Assembly (NCBI GenBank): GCA_044235645.1
Contig: JBIIHQ010000003.1
Location: forward strand, 124,001 to 188,000
Length of the DNA: 64,000 nt
Direction of reading: 5' to 3'
DNA from: OMIW01 sp044235645
GTDB lineage: Bacteria > Bdellovibrionota_C > UBA2361 > OMIW01
The first letter of the stretch is position 1, and the number at the start of each line of letters is the position of its first letter. Positions 8,549 through 17,777 of this stretch are shown piece by piece. The notes under the pieces were generated by a model. The model did not search any database and was not told the origin of the DNA. It saw only the letters and a list, made by a program, of their open reading frames with translations. The position numbers were made by a program, and so were the translations under genes.

Positions 8549-9172
8549 ATGAGCACCTACCACCTCCTTGCCACCCTCTCTCCTGTGCAACACCGCACCC
8601 TCTCGTTCCTCCGAGACTACCTCGCGGAGCACCATCACGCTCCTTCCCTCAATCAGATCGCCACTGCCATCGGCGTAAAATCGTCATCCACCGCCCATTT
8701 TCACCTCGAGCGACTTGTGCGAAAAGGGTTCATTCAGCGTCAACCAGGCGGGGCAATCCGGCTGATTGAGACCGCCCCCCCCGCCTTATCGAACACCGCT
8801 GTCCCTCTCGTCGGAGTAATAGCCGCAGGGGTGCCACTCGAAGCAGTCGAACATCACGCTCTGATAGATGTTCCCTCCCACCTTGTGAGTGGACGGGGTG
8901 ATGTGTTTTGTCTTGAAGTCAGCGGAGAGTCGATGATCGACGCCCATATCTGTGATGGAGATATCGTCATCATCAAGAAACAAGACTACGCTGATGACGG
9001 ACAGATCGTGGCAGCCCTTCTTCCTGACGGGTCCGCGACATTAAAAACCTTCCGACGGCTTAAGAACGGAAACGTCATGCTCATACCCGCTAATCCGACG
9101 ATGAAACCCCTTACCGTCGATGAGGTGCAGATTCAGGGAAAGGTGATAGGATTGCTTCGGGATTTTCGTTAG
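8549..9172 (+). CDS. lexA: LexA repressor, SOS regulator
   Basis: The protein has 207 residues. An N-terminal winged helix (about 1-70) carries a SLNQIATAIGVKSSST recognition region, and a C-terminal S24 peptidase-type domain follows. The self-cleavage bond is Ala93-Gly94 in the loop VGVIAAGVP. The catalytic Ser is S128 in SGESM and the Lys is K166 in TLKTF. LexA represses SOS genes and is cleaved when RecA filaments form on DNA, and recA is the next gene (about 300 bases on). The start at 8549 is the first ATG after the operator-like dyad. All key residues are present, so it should be functional. Confidence 0.96.
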   Translation: MSTYHLLATLSPVQHRTLSFLRDYLAEHHHAPSLNQIATAIGVKSSSTAHFHLERLVRKGFIQRQPGGAIRLIETAPPALSNTAVPLVGVIAAGVPLEAVEHHALIDVPSHLVSGRGDVFCLEVSGESMIDAHICDGDIVIIKKQDYADDGQIVAALLPDGSATLKTFRRLKNGNVMLIPANPTMKPLTVDEVQIQGKVIGLLRDFR

Positions 9173-9475
9173 GAAAGATCGAGAGACTCCTCACCTCCCA
9201 TTAAAGGCAGAGGTCAAGGATAGACAGCGAGCCGTTGGTATAGTACGAGAGAACAAAGGCGAATCGAGAAAAATAATCAAGAGAGAGGCAACTTTGGTTT
9301 TTAATTATTCGAGAACAGAAAACTAGGTAGGTAATGGAAGATTTCTCGAGCAGTCATACTCGGGGTGCATAGTCAGGACAAAATAATATGTACTATCAAT
9401 TCATTCCGTATAATCCGCTTTCAATCCGCTGAGACAGTTGAATAGAACCCACGACTAAACGCACAAGGAAGAACT
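9173..9475. other. Intergenic region between lexA and recA
   Basis: This 303-base gap holds no convincing gene. It is AT-richer towards its 3' half and contains the recA promoter-like element at 9409-9414. A loose dyad (ATAGT near 9370 and ACTAT near 9393) is present but long-spaced and weak. Confidence 0.5.
9409..9414 (+). promoter_or_regulatory. Candidate -10 box of the recA promoter
   Basis: TATAAT at 9409-9414 matches the sigma70 -10 consensus exactly and lies about 60 bases before the recA start. No good TTGACA-like -35 is present at 17-bp spacing, so it would be a weak or activated promoter. Confidence 0.4.
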
Positions 9476-10591
9476 ATGTCAAATACCGTCGACAAAGATA
9501 AAGCGCTCACCTCAGCGATCGGCTCGCTTGAGAAGAAGTATGGTCGAGGAGCAATCATGAGCCTCAAACTCGAGGACCAACCCAAAGTCGAGGCATACTC
9601 GACGGGAAGCCTCGGGCTTGATATCGCCCTTGGGGTTGGAGGCATTCCTCGGGGACGAATCGTCGAGATATTCGGCCCCGAATCATCAGGGAAAACGACT
9701 CTCGCGCTCCACGCTGCCGCAGCGGCGCAACGAGGGGGGGGGACGGTCGTGTTTATCGATGCCGAACACGCCCTCGATATCGGCTATGCGCGCAAGCTCG
9801 GGATAGACACCTCCAAGCTCCTCGTCAGCCAACCTGATTGTGGTGAACAAGCACTTGAGATCTGCGAAACCCTCGTGCAGTCCGGGTCGGTGGATCTCGT
9901 TATCATCGATTCAGTTGCCGCCCTTGTTCCCCGCGCCGAGATCGATGGAGAGATGGGGGATCAACAACCTGGTCTGCAGGCTCGACTGATGAGCAAGGCA
10001 CTCCGAAAATTGACCGGCCTCGCCTCGAAATCTGGTACCACCCTCCTCTTCATCAATCAGATTCGCATGAAGATTGGAGTTATGTTTGGTTCTCCAGAAA
10101 CAACCACCGGAGGAAATGCCCTGAAGTTCTACGCCTCGGTTCGGCTTGATATTCGGCGGCTCGCCTCAATCAAGGAACAGGCAGATGCAATCGGTAATCG
10201 GGTACGGGTCAAAGTTGTAAAAAACAAAGTGGCACCACCGTTCCGAGAGGCGGAGTTCGATATTATCTTCAATGAAGGTATCAGCCAGATTGGTGAAATT
10301 GTAGATCTCGGGGTTGATACCGGCCTCATCGATAAGGCCGGTGCGTGGTATTCATACCGCGGGGAACGACTCGGACAGGGACGAGAGGGGGCGAAACAAT
10401 TTCTGAAGGAGAACCCTGAGCTCGGAGCTGAACTGCGAACCTTAATTTTGCAAAAGGTGGGAATTGGGGCTCCTGCGGAGGCGACCCAGGAACCGACCAA
10501 GAACGCTCCTTCTCTTAAAGGAGGAAAGCGTAAGGATGGAGATCAGTCGGCTGCGGAGATGGCGATGCCTCCTGCGGTCGGGAATTCATAA
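9476..10591 (+). CDS. recA: Recombinase RecA
   Basis: RecA forms ATP-dependent filaments on single-stranded DNA for homologous recombination and for triggering LexA self-cleavage. The 371 residues include Walker A GPESSGKT at 67-74, Walker B LVIIDSVAAL, the loop-2 motif FINQIRMKIGVMFG and the MAW-type signature ALRKLTG. The C-terminal tail (about 335-371) is long and Ala/Pro/Lys-rich rather than strongly acidic, which is slightly unusual. AAGGAAGA precedes the ATG. A gene for an M48-type C-terminal domain follows by about 30 bases; no recX was recognised. Confidence 0.97.
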   Translation: MSNTVDKDKALTSAIGSLEKKYGRGAIMSLKLEDQPKVEAYSTGSLGLDIALGVGGIPRGRIVEIFGPESSGKTTLALHAAAAAQRGGGTVVFIDAEHALDIGYARKLGIDTSKLLVSQPDCGEQALEICETLVQSGSVDLVIIDSVAALVPRAEIDGEMGDQQPGLQARLMSKALRKLTGLASKSGTTLLFINQIRMKIGVMFGSPETTTGGNALKFYASVRLDIRRLASIKEQADAIGNRVRVKVVKNKVAPPFREAEFDIIFNEGISQIGEIVDLGVDTGLIDKAGAWYSYRGERLGQGREGAKQFLKENPELGAELRTLILQKVGIGAPAEATQEPTKNAPSLKGGKRKDGDQSAAEMAMPPAVGNS

Positions 10592-10621
10592 CGGCGCTAG
10601 TGGCGGGGCAGACTCGTGGGT

Positions 10622-11569
10622 ATGCCGATCACTAGTGACCAAAGTCAGAGCTTGGGCGGTCAAGAAGGCCTCGTATCCCGGTCACTCACGCAGCGGCTGC
10701 TCCTGTGGTTACGTTCTTGGCAGGTAAAGATAGGGGATATAATACTTCGTATCTCCTATAGGGGCCTCATAAGACCGGTAAAGGCAATTCACGACAAGAT
10801 ACCCCCAGATCCGCTTCCAGCAGAACTGGTCGCAGCGGCGGGTCAGCCTCACCGCGCTGCTGCGATCCTATCCGCACTCATCCTTCATTTTGATGGTCCT
10901 GAGAGAGCAAGGCAGATCCATCGTATCTCATGGCACGCCGCACAAGGGCATATCGATGAGGTTCTTCAGCTTGAACCCCTGATTATCCCCCTTTCATTTG
11001 GTCAACGCCTCGAACTCGCAGGACTCGCCACTCGCGGGATCAAAAAGCTTGAACAACATCGGCGGCAACAGTGCACGACGAACCTGCGCGCCCTCATCAA
11101 TGCCGACGACACCGTCTCCCTTTTCGAGTGCATCCTTTTTCTTACCCTTGACTCTGCTCTCGAGGAAGAATCTTCGTCGCTCCGCTCGTTGGTGGAACTC
11201 CCAGAGGAGGTTGCTGAACAACTTCGCACCTTGTTTGATGCTCTCGCTTACTCGGCATCTCCCACTGGTCAGCTGTCACACGCATTACGCAATCAAGCAA
11301 TGCGCTCCCTCGGGCTGCCTCCATCATCAAGCTCAACATCCCGTCCATCATTCGAGCGCCTGGCGTGGGCGATGCGAGCGTTGCGACGAGCATCCCCCGC
11401 TCTTGTTGAGCAGATTATGCACGGATGCGCGATCGCGACCAGCCATCACAAAACGACCTCCAATGAGCAACGCGCTCTTTTGTGGGGCATCAGGTCGTGT
11501 TTTCGGGCCAACCTTTCTGATAGGATCGAGGGGCGACCACTCGACGATACAGCGATAGGCGAGGAGTAG
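10622..11569 (+). CDS. Protein resembling the C-terminal domain of long M48 peptidases
   Basis: The protein has about 315 residues, is mostly alpha-helical and has no HExxH zinc motif. Residues about 60-190 and 235-310 resemble the soluble region that follows the protease domain in long, proteobacterial M48-family metallopeptidases. Matching patterns are an ALILHFDGPERARQ-like helix, LINADDTVSLFE, and a late ASPALVEQIMHGCA helix. A Leu/Trp-rich stretch near the N-terminus (about 25-45) may be the remnant of a membrane segment. It starts at ATG 10622 or GTG 10616, about 30 bases after recA, suggesting co-transcription. This may be a protease-less derivative or a truncated gene. The homology call is from memory of family sequences. 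Confidence 0.55.
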   Translation: MPITSDQSQSLGGQEGLVSRSLTQRLLLWLRSWQVKIGDIILRISYRGLIRPVKAIHDKIPPDPLPAELVAAAGQPHRAAAILSALILHFDGPERARQIHRISWHAAQGHIDEVLQLEPLIIPLSFGQRLELAGLATRGIKKLEQHRRQQCTTNLRALINADDTVSLFECILFLTLDSALEEESSSLRSLVELPEEVAEQLRTLFDALAYSASPTGQLSHALRNQAMRSLGLPPSSSSTSRPSFERLAWAMRALRRASPALVEQIMHGCAIATSHHKTTSNEQRALLWGIRSCFRANLSDRIEGRPLDDTAIGEE

Positions 11570-11685
11570 TATGCTTTCACTCTTTTGAAAGATTAAGAAC
11601 CTCACCGAGCCGTATCTGTCAGAACTTTACCGGACGAATACGAAAACGCTGATCTGAGCCTATTCTCGAAACAGATTCGACTATC

Positions 11686-12726
11686 ATGAAACGCCTTATC
11701 GCTCTCCTATTCGGAATTATCGTTAGCCTTATCGCGGTTGAGGGAGCGGTGAGAATTATTGAACACAAATCAAGTTCAGCGGATACCTCCTGGAGCGATC
11801 GCCCTCGCTACTACACCCGCCCCGAGCTTTCTGAGACGATGCAGGACTATCCGATTACCCGACCAAAGCCGTCGAACGTCTTTCGGCTCGCCGTTGTCGG
11901 CGACTCATATACCTTCGCCCCTTATATGCAGTTCACCGATGCATTCCCCAAGATTTTAGAGCGAATGCTTAACCTTAATGGGACCACCGATCGGGGGGAG
12001 GTTATCAATTATGGGGTTCCGGCGTACTCGACCAATCATGAGATTGCAACGGTCGAGCGGGCGATTAGAGACGAAGCCGATGCTATTCTTCTCCAGATAA
12101 CCCTCAATGACCCCGAGATTAAACCCTATCGACCAAAGGGAATTACCGTCTTTGATTCATTCGGAAAGTTAAAACTTTCAGGATGGAAGGCTTTCATCCT
12201 CAACCACTGGCGTACCGCTCATTTCGTCGTCACCCGAATTCACAACGAAAAGACTCGGCGTGATTACATCTCCTATTTTCAGAACCTTTTCGATAGCCCC
12301 AAGAATTGGACTCACTTCGAATCATCACTGCGTACCCTCGTGACCACCGCCAGAAAGGCCAATAAGCCTATTTATGCCGCCGTATTTCCCCTCTTTGGGG
12401 TTCCGCTCACTGACGCGTATCCCTTTCTCCCGTGTCATCAGAAGGTTGGATCGTTACTGGCAGAGTTATCGGTGCCCGCAATCGACCTTTTTACGCTTTA
12501 CCGTGGTATTCCTCTTGACCGACTACAGGTCATTCCCGGTGTTGACCGTCATCCGAATGAAATTGCTCACCGCATGGCTGCAGAGCGACTTTACGATTGG
12601 CTTGTTGATGAACATCGGGCAATTCCTGAATCGCTTCGAATTAAAATGAAGTTCGCCGATAGGACTCGCATCGTCGATGAACCCCTCTACCTAAGTGAGG
12701 ATGGGGAGGTTAGGATAGCGCGATAG
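11686..12726 (+). CDS. SGNH/GDSL hydrolase-like exported protein
   Basis: The 346 residues begin with a signal peptide or anchor (about 3-22). SGNH blocks follow: GDSYTF with candidate nucleophile Ser74, the Gly block NYGVPAYSTN, the Asn block TLND, and a late DRHPNE supplying the Asp-x-x-His pair. Such enzymes remove acyl groups from lipids or polysaccharides in the envelope. It precedes a SulP transporter by about 30 bases, which may be only positional. The substrate cannot be told. The start at 11686 gives a clean signal sequence. Confidence 0.8.
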   Translation: MKRLIALLFGIIVSLIAVEGAVRIIEHKSSSADTSWSDRPRYYTRPELSETMQDYPITRPKPSNVFRLAVVGDSYTFAPYMQFTDAFPKILERMLNLNGTTDRGEVINYGVPAYSTNHEIATVERAIRDEADAILLQITLNDPEIKPYRPKGITVFDSFGKLKLSGWKAFILNHWRTAHFVVTRIHNEKTRRDYISYFQNLFDSPKNWTHFESSLRTLVTTARKANKPIYAAVFPLFGVPLTDAYPFLPCHQKVGSLLAELSVPAIDLFTLYRGIPLDRLQVIPGVDRHPNEIAHRMAAERLYDWLVDEHRAIPESLRIKMKFADRTRIVDEPLYLSEDGEVRIAR

Positions 12727-12757
12727 AATTCAATATTTGTGAAGGCACTCCATTATA

Positions 12758-14302
12758 ATGAGCTCTCAGCACCCATCAGATGAAAAGGCGTTACTGTCCC
12801 GAGATATCTCGGCCGGCGTTGTTGTTTTTCTCGTCGCTCTTCCTCTGTGCCTTGGAATAGCTCTCGCCTCCGGTGCTCCTCTCTTTTCGGGAATCATCGC
12901 AGGGGTGGTAGGGGGGGTATTGGTAACGCCTCTGTCAGGCTCTCCTCTGAGCGTCAGTGGGCCCGCGGCTGGACTAGCGGTCGTCGTTGCTGAAGGTATC
13001 GGCACCTGCGGTTCATTCGCTCTCTTCTCGGTTGCTGTTGTGATTGCTGGGGCGATCCAGATTCTCTTGGGAGTGCTTCACCTCGGAAGGATCGGGGAAC
13101 TTTTTCCCTCCAGCGTCATCAAGGGGATGTTGGCAGGTATCGGGATCGTTATCGTTCTTAAACAAATCCCTCACGCACTTGGTCGGGACACGAACTATGA
13201 GGGTGATCTATCATTTGGCAGTTTTTTCGGCGGAGAAAATACCGCCTCGGCAATTACTGAGGCCCTCCACCTTTTCTCCTTGACTGCAACTGGTGTTGCG
13301 CTGGGATCGCTCGCCATTATTGTGATCTGGGATAAATTAATGGTCCCACGTTTTCCGCGACTTCGCGCCATTCCGTCAGCTCTTCTTGCGGTTATCTTCG
13401 GGATTTGTACCCATGAGATAGTTCGATTGATTGCCCCAGAACGGCTGCTCGACCCCTCGCACATGGTACAACTTCCTTTACCACATACCCTCACCGACTG
13501 GAGAAATCTCTTCTCACTCCCCATACTCCCCTCGGCTCAGGAGTTTACTCTCGTGCTTCCGCTCGCTCTTACCGTGGCAATCATCGCTTCCCTGGAAACA
13601 TTGCTCTCGATTGAAGCGGTCGATAAGATAGATCCCCTCAAGCGGATCTCAGACACCCGCAAAGAATTGATCGCCCAAGGCATAGGAAATATGGCTTCGG
13701 GTTGTATTGGAGGATTGCCGATGACGGCGGTTATCGTTCGGAGCTCCGCCAACGTATATGCGGGTGGCCGGACAAAGATAGCCGCCTTCTCTCACGGAGT
13801 TTTTCTTCTCTCATCAGTGATCGCAATCCCCTCAATTCTTAATCGAATACCCCTTGCGAGTCTCGCAGCAGTGCTGATTATTGTCGGCATCAAGCTCGCT
13901 TCTCCTCAGCTGATGCTTCGAATGTGGCGGAGCGGCGGAGAACAGTTCCTACCATTTATTGCGACCGTGCTCGCAGTTATTTTCTCCGATCTCTTGATCG
14001 GAGTATTGCTCGGATTCTGTATCGGACTCTTTTTCGCGCTTCGCCGTTACCGCGCCCGGGCTATCTCAGTTATTTCGCTCGAAAATAGTTGGATGATCAG
14101 ATTCAATAAGGATTTAAGTTTTATTCACAGAGCTGAGCTGAAAGATGCTCTCTTAAAGGTACCAAATAATACATCGATTTTGATTGATGGTGCAGCAGCT
14201 CTTTCAGTAGACCCTGATATCCGCGAATTACTCGATGATTTTTCAGAGGCAGCCTCTTTTAGGAATATCAAAGTCGAGATGCGCGGCATTAGAGGACGGT
14301 AA
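12758..14302 (+). CDS. SulP family inorganic anion transporter
   Basis: It is a 514-residue inner-membrane carrier. It opens with the SulP-type segment DISAGVVVFLVALPLCLGIA and has about ten further hydrophobic segments. A short cytoplasmic STAS-like domain follows (about 435-514; LIDGAAALSVDPDIRELL). A beta-carbonic anhydrase starts 93 bases downstream. SulP genes beside carbonic anhydrase are often bicarbonate transporters (BicA or SulP-CA type), which makes bicarbonate uptake the likely role; sulfate is the alternative. GAAGG lies 12 bases before the ATG. Confidence 0.88.
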   Translation: MSSQHPSDEKALLSRDISAGVVVFLVALPLCLGIALASGAPLFSGIIAGVVGGVLVTPLSGSPLSVSGPAAGLAVVVAEGIGTCGSFALFSVAVVIAGAIQILLGVLHLGRIGELFPSSVIKGMLAGIGIVIVLKQIPHALGRDTNYEGDLSFGSFFGGENTASAITEALHLFSLTATGVALGSLAIIVIWDKLMVPRFPRLRAIPSALLAVIFGICTHEIVRLIAPERLLDPSHMVQLPLPHTLTDWRNLFSLPILPSAQEFTLVLPLALTVAIIASLETLLSIEAVDKIDPLKRISDTRKELIAQGIGNMASGCIGGLPMTAVIVRSSANVYAGGRTKIAAFSHGVFLLSSVIAIPSILNRIPLASLAAVLIIVGIKLASPQLMLRMWRSGGEQFLPFIATVLAVIFSDLLIGVLLGFCIGLFFALRRYRARAISVISLENSWMIRFNKDLSFIHRAELKDALLKVPNNTSILIDGAAALSVDPDIRELLDDFSEAASFRNIKVEMRGIRGR

Positions 14303-14395
14303 TCCGGAGAGGACGCTGTATAAGCACTCACCTTGAGTCTCATCAAGTTGCCGATTGATACCGTCATTACTTAAAACTGCAAATTAGGAATTACC

Positions 14396-15091
14396 ATGGA
14401 CTCAATTCAACGCCTCAAACTAGCCAATCGGGCTTGGGTCCAAAGCACCCTTGAGCGCGACCCTCTTTTTTTTGAGCGACTCAAAGAGGGGCAGCAGCCA
14501 GAGTTTCTTTGGATTGGTTGCTCCGATAGCAGAATTCCGGCTGATACCGTTGTAGGGGCAGGTCCGGGCGACATGTTTGTTCATCGAAACATCGCAAACA
14601 TGATCATCCATACGGATTTCAACATGCTTAGCGTTCTTGAGTTCGCAGTAAAAACCCTTAAAGTCAAGCATATTATCCTGTGCGGTCATTACGGCTGCGG
14701 AGGGGTTCGGGCGGCAATGAGCCATCAGCATCTCGGGCTGATCAATAAATGGCTCCGTCACATCAAAGATGTCTACCGCTTTCACCGAAGCGAGCTCGAT
14801 TTAATAGTCGATGAAAATAATAGATTCAACAGACTCGTCGAACTTAACGTAATGGAGCAGATTCACCACCTCGCTGAGACCAGCATTATTCAGCAGGCGT
14901 GGCACGAGCACCGATCACCCCATCTGCACGGCTGGGTCTTTGACGTTGGGTCTGGAGGACTGAAAGACATTACCCACATTCCTCCTGGCACGTCGATTGA
15001 GGATATTTATATGTTCCATTTTAATCAGTCAGCATCCCCAACAATGTCATCAAAAATCTTCTCGGTTCCTGAGTCTGAGTTTGAATGTTAA
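14396..15091 (+). CDS. can: Beta-class carbonic anhydrase
   Basis: It interconverts CO2 and bicarbonate. The 231 residues carry the zinc set of the beta class: Cys42 and Asp44 in GCSDSRIPAD, and His98 and Cys101 in CGHYGCGG. HRNIAN follows at about 63-68. The Asp44-Arg46 dyad is conserved, indicating a type I, active enzyme. It sits directly behind a SulP transporter, so the pair probably handles bicarbonate supply. The stop overlaps an upstream in-frame ATG of the crotonase gene. Confidence 0.93.
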   Translation: MDSIQRLKLANRAWVQSTLERDPLFFERLKEGQQPEFLWIGCSDSRIPADTVVGAGPGDMFVHRNIANMIIHTDFNMLSVLEFAVKTLKVKHIILCGHYGCGGVRAAMSHQHLGLINKWLRHIKDVYRFHRSELDLIVDENNRFNRLVELNVMEQIHHLAETSIIQQAWHEHRSPHLHGWVFDVGSGGLKDITHIPPGTSIEDIYMFHFNQSASPTMSSKIFSVPESEFEC

Positions 15092-15108
15092 CGGACCCGC
15101 GCCCTCCC

Positions 15109-15888
15109 ATGAAATATCTCATATACGAACACCCCACGCCCTCCATCGGTGTCATCACCCTCACCGATCCAACCTCCCGTAACGCGATGGGCGAGAACAT
15201 GGCGTCAGAGTTCGCTGCACTCACCGCTGAGATAGGCAGCAAAGCCGACCAACCTCGCGTCTTGATCGTCACCGGAGCGGGAGGCGCCTTTTCCTCCGGA
15301 GGCAATCTTGAGATGCTCGACCAGAAACGGCTCCTGCCACCCGATGAAAACCGGCGACGGATGCTCTCTTTCTATCGTTCGTTTCTCGGTATCCGCTCGC
15401 TCGGCATCCCCCTGATAGCGGCGATCAATGGTGCCGCTGTTGGAGCAGGACTCTGCCTTGCGTGTGGATGCGATATCCGGATCGCTTCGACCAACGCGAA
15501 GCTTGGTCTCCCCTTCTCCCGATTGGGACTTTACCCCGGGATGGGGTCAACGTACTTGATCTCCGCCCTGATTGGGCAGCAAAAGGCCACTGAGCTCCTT
15601 CTGACAGGACGAATAATCGGGGCGTCCGAGGCTCTGGCAATCGGATTGGTATCAGAGGTGACCGAACCAGATAATGTGCTTCTTCGAGCAATCGCGGTCG
15701 CGACTGAGACCGCAACCGCGGGCCCTGTCACCATAAAAAATCTCCTTCCCGTTCTGAGAAATCCGCCCCGCTCGCTCGATGAAGCTCTTATAGCCGAGGC
15801 TGCAGCTCAGGCGATTAGCTATGCGAGCGATGAGTTTGCTGAGGGCGTTGCGAGTGCGCGAGAGAAACGCCCCGCAGTCTTTCGGTGA
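15109..15888 (+). CDS. Crotonase-fold protein lacking the hydratase glutamates
   Basis: The protein has about 259 residues of the enoyl-CoA hydratase/isomerase superfamily. The oxyanion-hole segments are present (GAFSSGGNL at about 59-67 and NGAAVGAG at about 107-114, then CDIRIAS). At the position of the first catalytic Glu it has Cys116, and at the second (the Glu of the usual PE motif) it has Phe136. It therefore probably does not hydrate enoyl-CoA. Isomerase, decarboxylase or thioesterase-like chemistry, or a non-enzymatic role, are alternatives. ATG 15109 is chosen over 15085, which overlaps can. Confidence 0.85.
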   Translation: MKYLIYEHPTPSIGVITLTDPTSRNAMGENMASEFAALTAEIGSKADQPRVLIVTGAGGAFSSGGNLEMLDQKRLLPPDENRRRMLSFYRSFLGIRSLGIPLIAAINGAAVGAGLCLACGCDIRIASTNAKLGLPFSRLGLYPGMGSTYLISALIGQQKATELLLTGRIIGASEALAIGLVSEVTEPDNVLLRAIAVATETATAGPVTIKNLLPVLRNPPRSLDEALIAEAAAQAISYASDEFAEGVASAREKRPAVFR

Positions 15889-15962
15889 AATAACTCGTTG
15901 GGGACTACTCCGCCTGAAAAGCGGAGCAATTCACGATCCTTTAGCGCCTCTCCTCTTTTCTC

Positions 15963-16949
15963 ATGAGCATCGCGATCCACCTCACCGGACTCTCTCGAAC
16001 CTATCGCTCCTATCGCAAACCAGAGGGGTTATGCGGTTCTTTGCGAGGCTTTTTCCACCGAGACTACCGAACGATCACCGCACTCTCCCCGACCCACCTC
16101 GAGATCACCTCTGGCTCTGTCGTTGGTCTGGTAGGAGCCAATGGGGCGGGCAAAACAACTCTACTCAAACTCCTCTCTGGTCTGATTGTGCCCTCATCAG
16201 GAAGCTGTACCGTTCTCGACTACCACCCGTGGCGTCGTGACCATCGCTTCCTCCGTCGTATCAGCATCCTTTTGGGTCAGAAAAACCAGCTCTGGTGGGA
16301 TATCGCTCCCCTCGACAGCTATGCCATGCTCGCTACCATTTATGATATTCCGCACCACCGCGCAAAGGATCGGGTTCGCGCCCTCGCAGAGCTTCTGCAT
16401 TGCACCCCGCAACTCGAGGTCCAGCTCCGCCGGCTCTCACTTGGCGAGCGAATGAAGATGGAAATTATCGGGGCCCTCCTCCATGAGCCTGATGTTCTCT
16501 TTCTCGATGAGCCAACAATCGGTCTCGATGTCGTCGCTCAGGAGAGTATTCGGGAATTTCTGGCCAGCTATGTCTCGACTCATCGGCCGACAATCATCCT
16601 CACGAGCCACTATATGGATGATATCAGTCACCTCGCGGACCGCCTCCTTCTCATGAGCAACGGAGCGATTGTTTATGATGGGACTGTTGATGGTTTTACG
16701 GCTCAGTCATTACCGGTGCAAAAGGTGATCTGCACACTCGAATCTCCACTCGCGAATTCTCTCATCATCGAAGATCTTCCCCCGATATTTGCCGGGGAAC
16801 GGCTTCTCACCTTTGCCACCTCGCCTGATCGCGTTCCCGCCATTCTCCAGCAGGTCATGAAGGCCGCTACGGTCCAGGAGATCCGGACGGAGGAAGTCGA
16901 TTTCGAGGAGGTCATTCGCCGATTTCTCGAACGGGAACGGGGGGTGTAA
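15963..16949 (+). CDS. ABC transporter ATP-binding protein
   Basis: The ATPase subunit of an ABC-2 exporter, 328 residues. Walker A is GANGAGKT at 58-65, the signature is LSLGERMK near 158-165, and Walker B is VLFLDEPTIGLD near 179-190. The Q-loop segment reads LGQKNQLWWDI, typical of a NodI/NatA-like subgroup whose partner permeases belong to the ABC2_membrane_6 family. A regulatory tail of about 80 residues ends the protein. The first permease starts 7 bases after the stop. Substrate is unknown. Confidence 0.92.
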   Translation: MSIAIHLTGLSRTYRSYRKPEGLCGSLRGFFHRDYRTITALSPTHLEITSGSVVGLVGANGAGKTTLLKLLSGLIVPSSGSCTVLDYHPWRRDHRFLRRISILLGQKNQLWWDIAPLDSYAMLATIYDIPHHRAKDRVRALAELLHCTPQLEVQLRRLSLGERMKMEIIGALLHEPDVLFLDEPTIGLDVVAQESIREFLASYVSTHRPTIILTSHYMDDISHLADRLLLMSNGAIVYDGTVDGFTAQSLPVQKVICTLESPLANSLIIEDLPPIFAGERLLTFATSPDRVPAILQQVMKAATVQEIRTEEVDFEEVIRRFLERERGV

Positions 16950-16955
16950 TCAGGC

Positions 16956-17777
16956 ATGATATCGTCCTCCCTCTCTCCTATTATTCGAAGAAATCTTGCT
17001 ATCGCTCGGCTCGCCATTCTCGCTCAGTTAGAGTACCGCCTAAATTTTTTCGTCGATGCCTGTCTCCAACCAATTCTGTTAATAGCGGTCGAGGCTTTAC
17101 TCTGGTGGTCACTCTTTTCATCATCCGGTAGGACGACCATCAATGGCTTTCCCCGAGACGCGTACCTTGCCTACGTTGTCTGGGCCGGCTTTTTCGGTCG
17201 ACTGAGCGCAAATTGGATGTATGAGAGTCGAATGTGTCGAGAGATCGAGCTCGGAACGATAAACGCCATCATCACCCGACCAATATCTTTTTATGAATAC
17301 TATCTCAGCCAGTTTATAGGGTATAAAGCGCTGTGCACCGGCGCGAGCTTGGTGATCCCGATTGCCGCCAGTTTTGGTGCTGGATTTTCAATCAAGTGGA
17401 GCTATCTTCCAGTTGCCCTCGCTCTTCTTTTTGGCTTCCTTACGTTCACTTACACCATCAGTTACTGTGTGTCCTTATGTGGTTTTTTTACCACGAGAGT
17501 GAGCAGTTTTACCGCCATAAAAAACTTCACCCTCTGGCTTCTGTGTGGAGATCTCTTCCCTCTCGATCTCCTTCCCTCGCCACTTGCAAAGATAATCTTA
17601 AGCCTTCCCTTTTGTTGCGGTGTCTATCTGCCGATCTCACTTCTTACGGGCAGACAGCCACTTTCAGTCGTCCCACAAGCCATCCTGTCGCTTCTTATTG
17701 GTACCACGCTCGCGGGATACATCGGGAGAGCACTCTGGCGGCGGGGAATCGCAACCTATGCAGGAACAGGCGCATGA
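16956..17777 (+). CDS. ABC-2 family permease, first subunit
   Basis: The protein has 273 residues and six likely membrane helices (about 30-55, 70-90, 115-140, 145-170, 200-225 and 240-260). Features are those of the DUF990/ABC2_membrane_6 group, including the cytoplasmic loop with an EIELGTINAIITRPISFYEYYL-like amphipathic segment. It is the middle gene of a three-gene transporter operon. Its stop codon overlaps the start of the second permease by four bases (ATGA), implying translational coupling. Confidence 0.88.
   Translation: MISSSLSPIIRRNLAIARLAILAQLEYRLNFFVDACLQPILLIAVEALLWWSLFSSSGRTTINGFPRDAYLAYVVWAGFFGRLSANWMYESRMCREIELGTINAIITRPISFYEYYLSQFIGYKALCTGASLVIPIAASFGAGFSIKWSYLPVALALLFGFLTFTYTISYCVSLCGFFTTRVSSFTAIKNFTLWLLCGDLFPLDLLPSPLAKIILSLPFCCGVYLPISLLTGRQPLSVVPQAILSLLIGTTLAGYIGRALWRRGIATYAGTGA

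Noticed and set aside
17333..17773. N-terminal extension of the second ABC permease
   Set aside because: It lies inside the first permease in another frame; ATG 17774 with ATGA overlap fits better.
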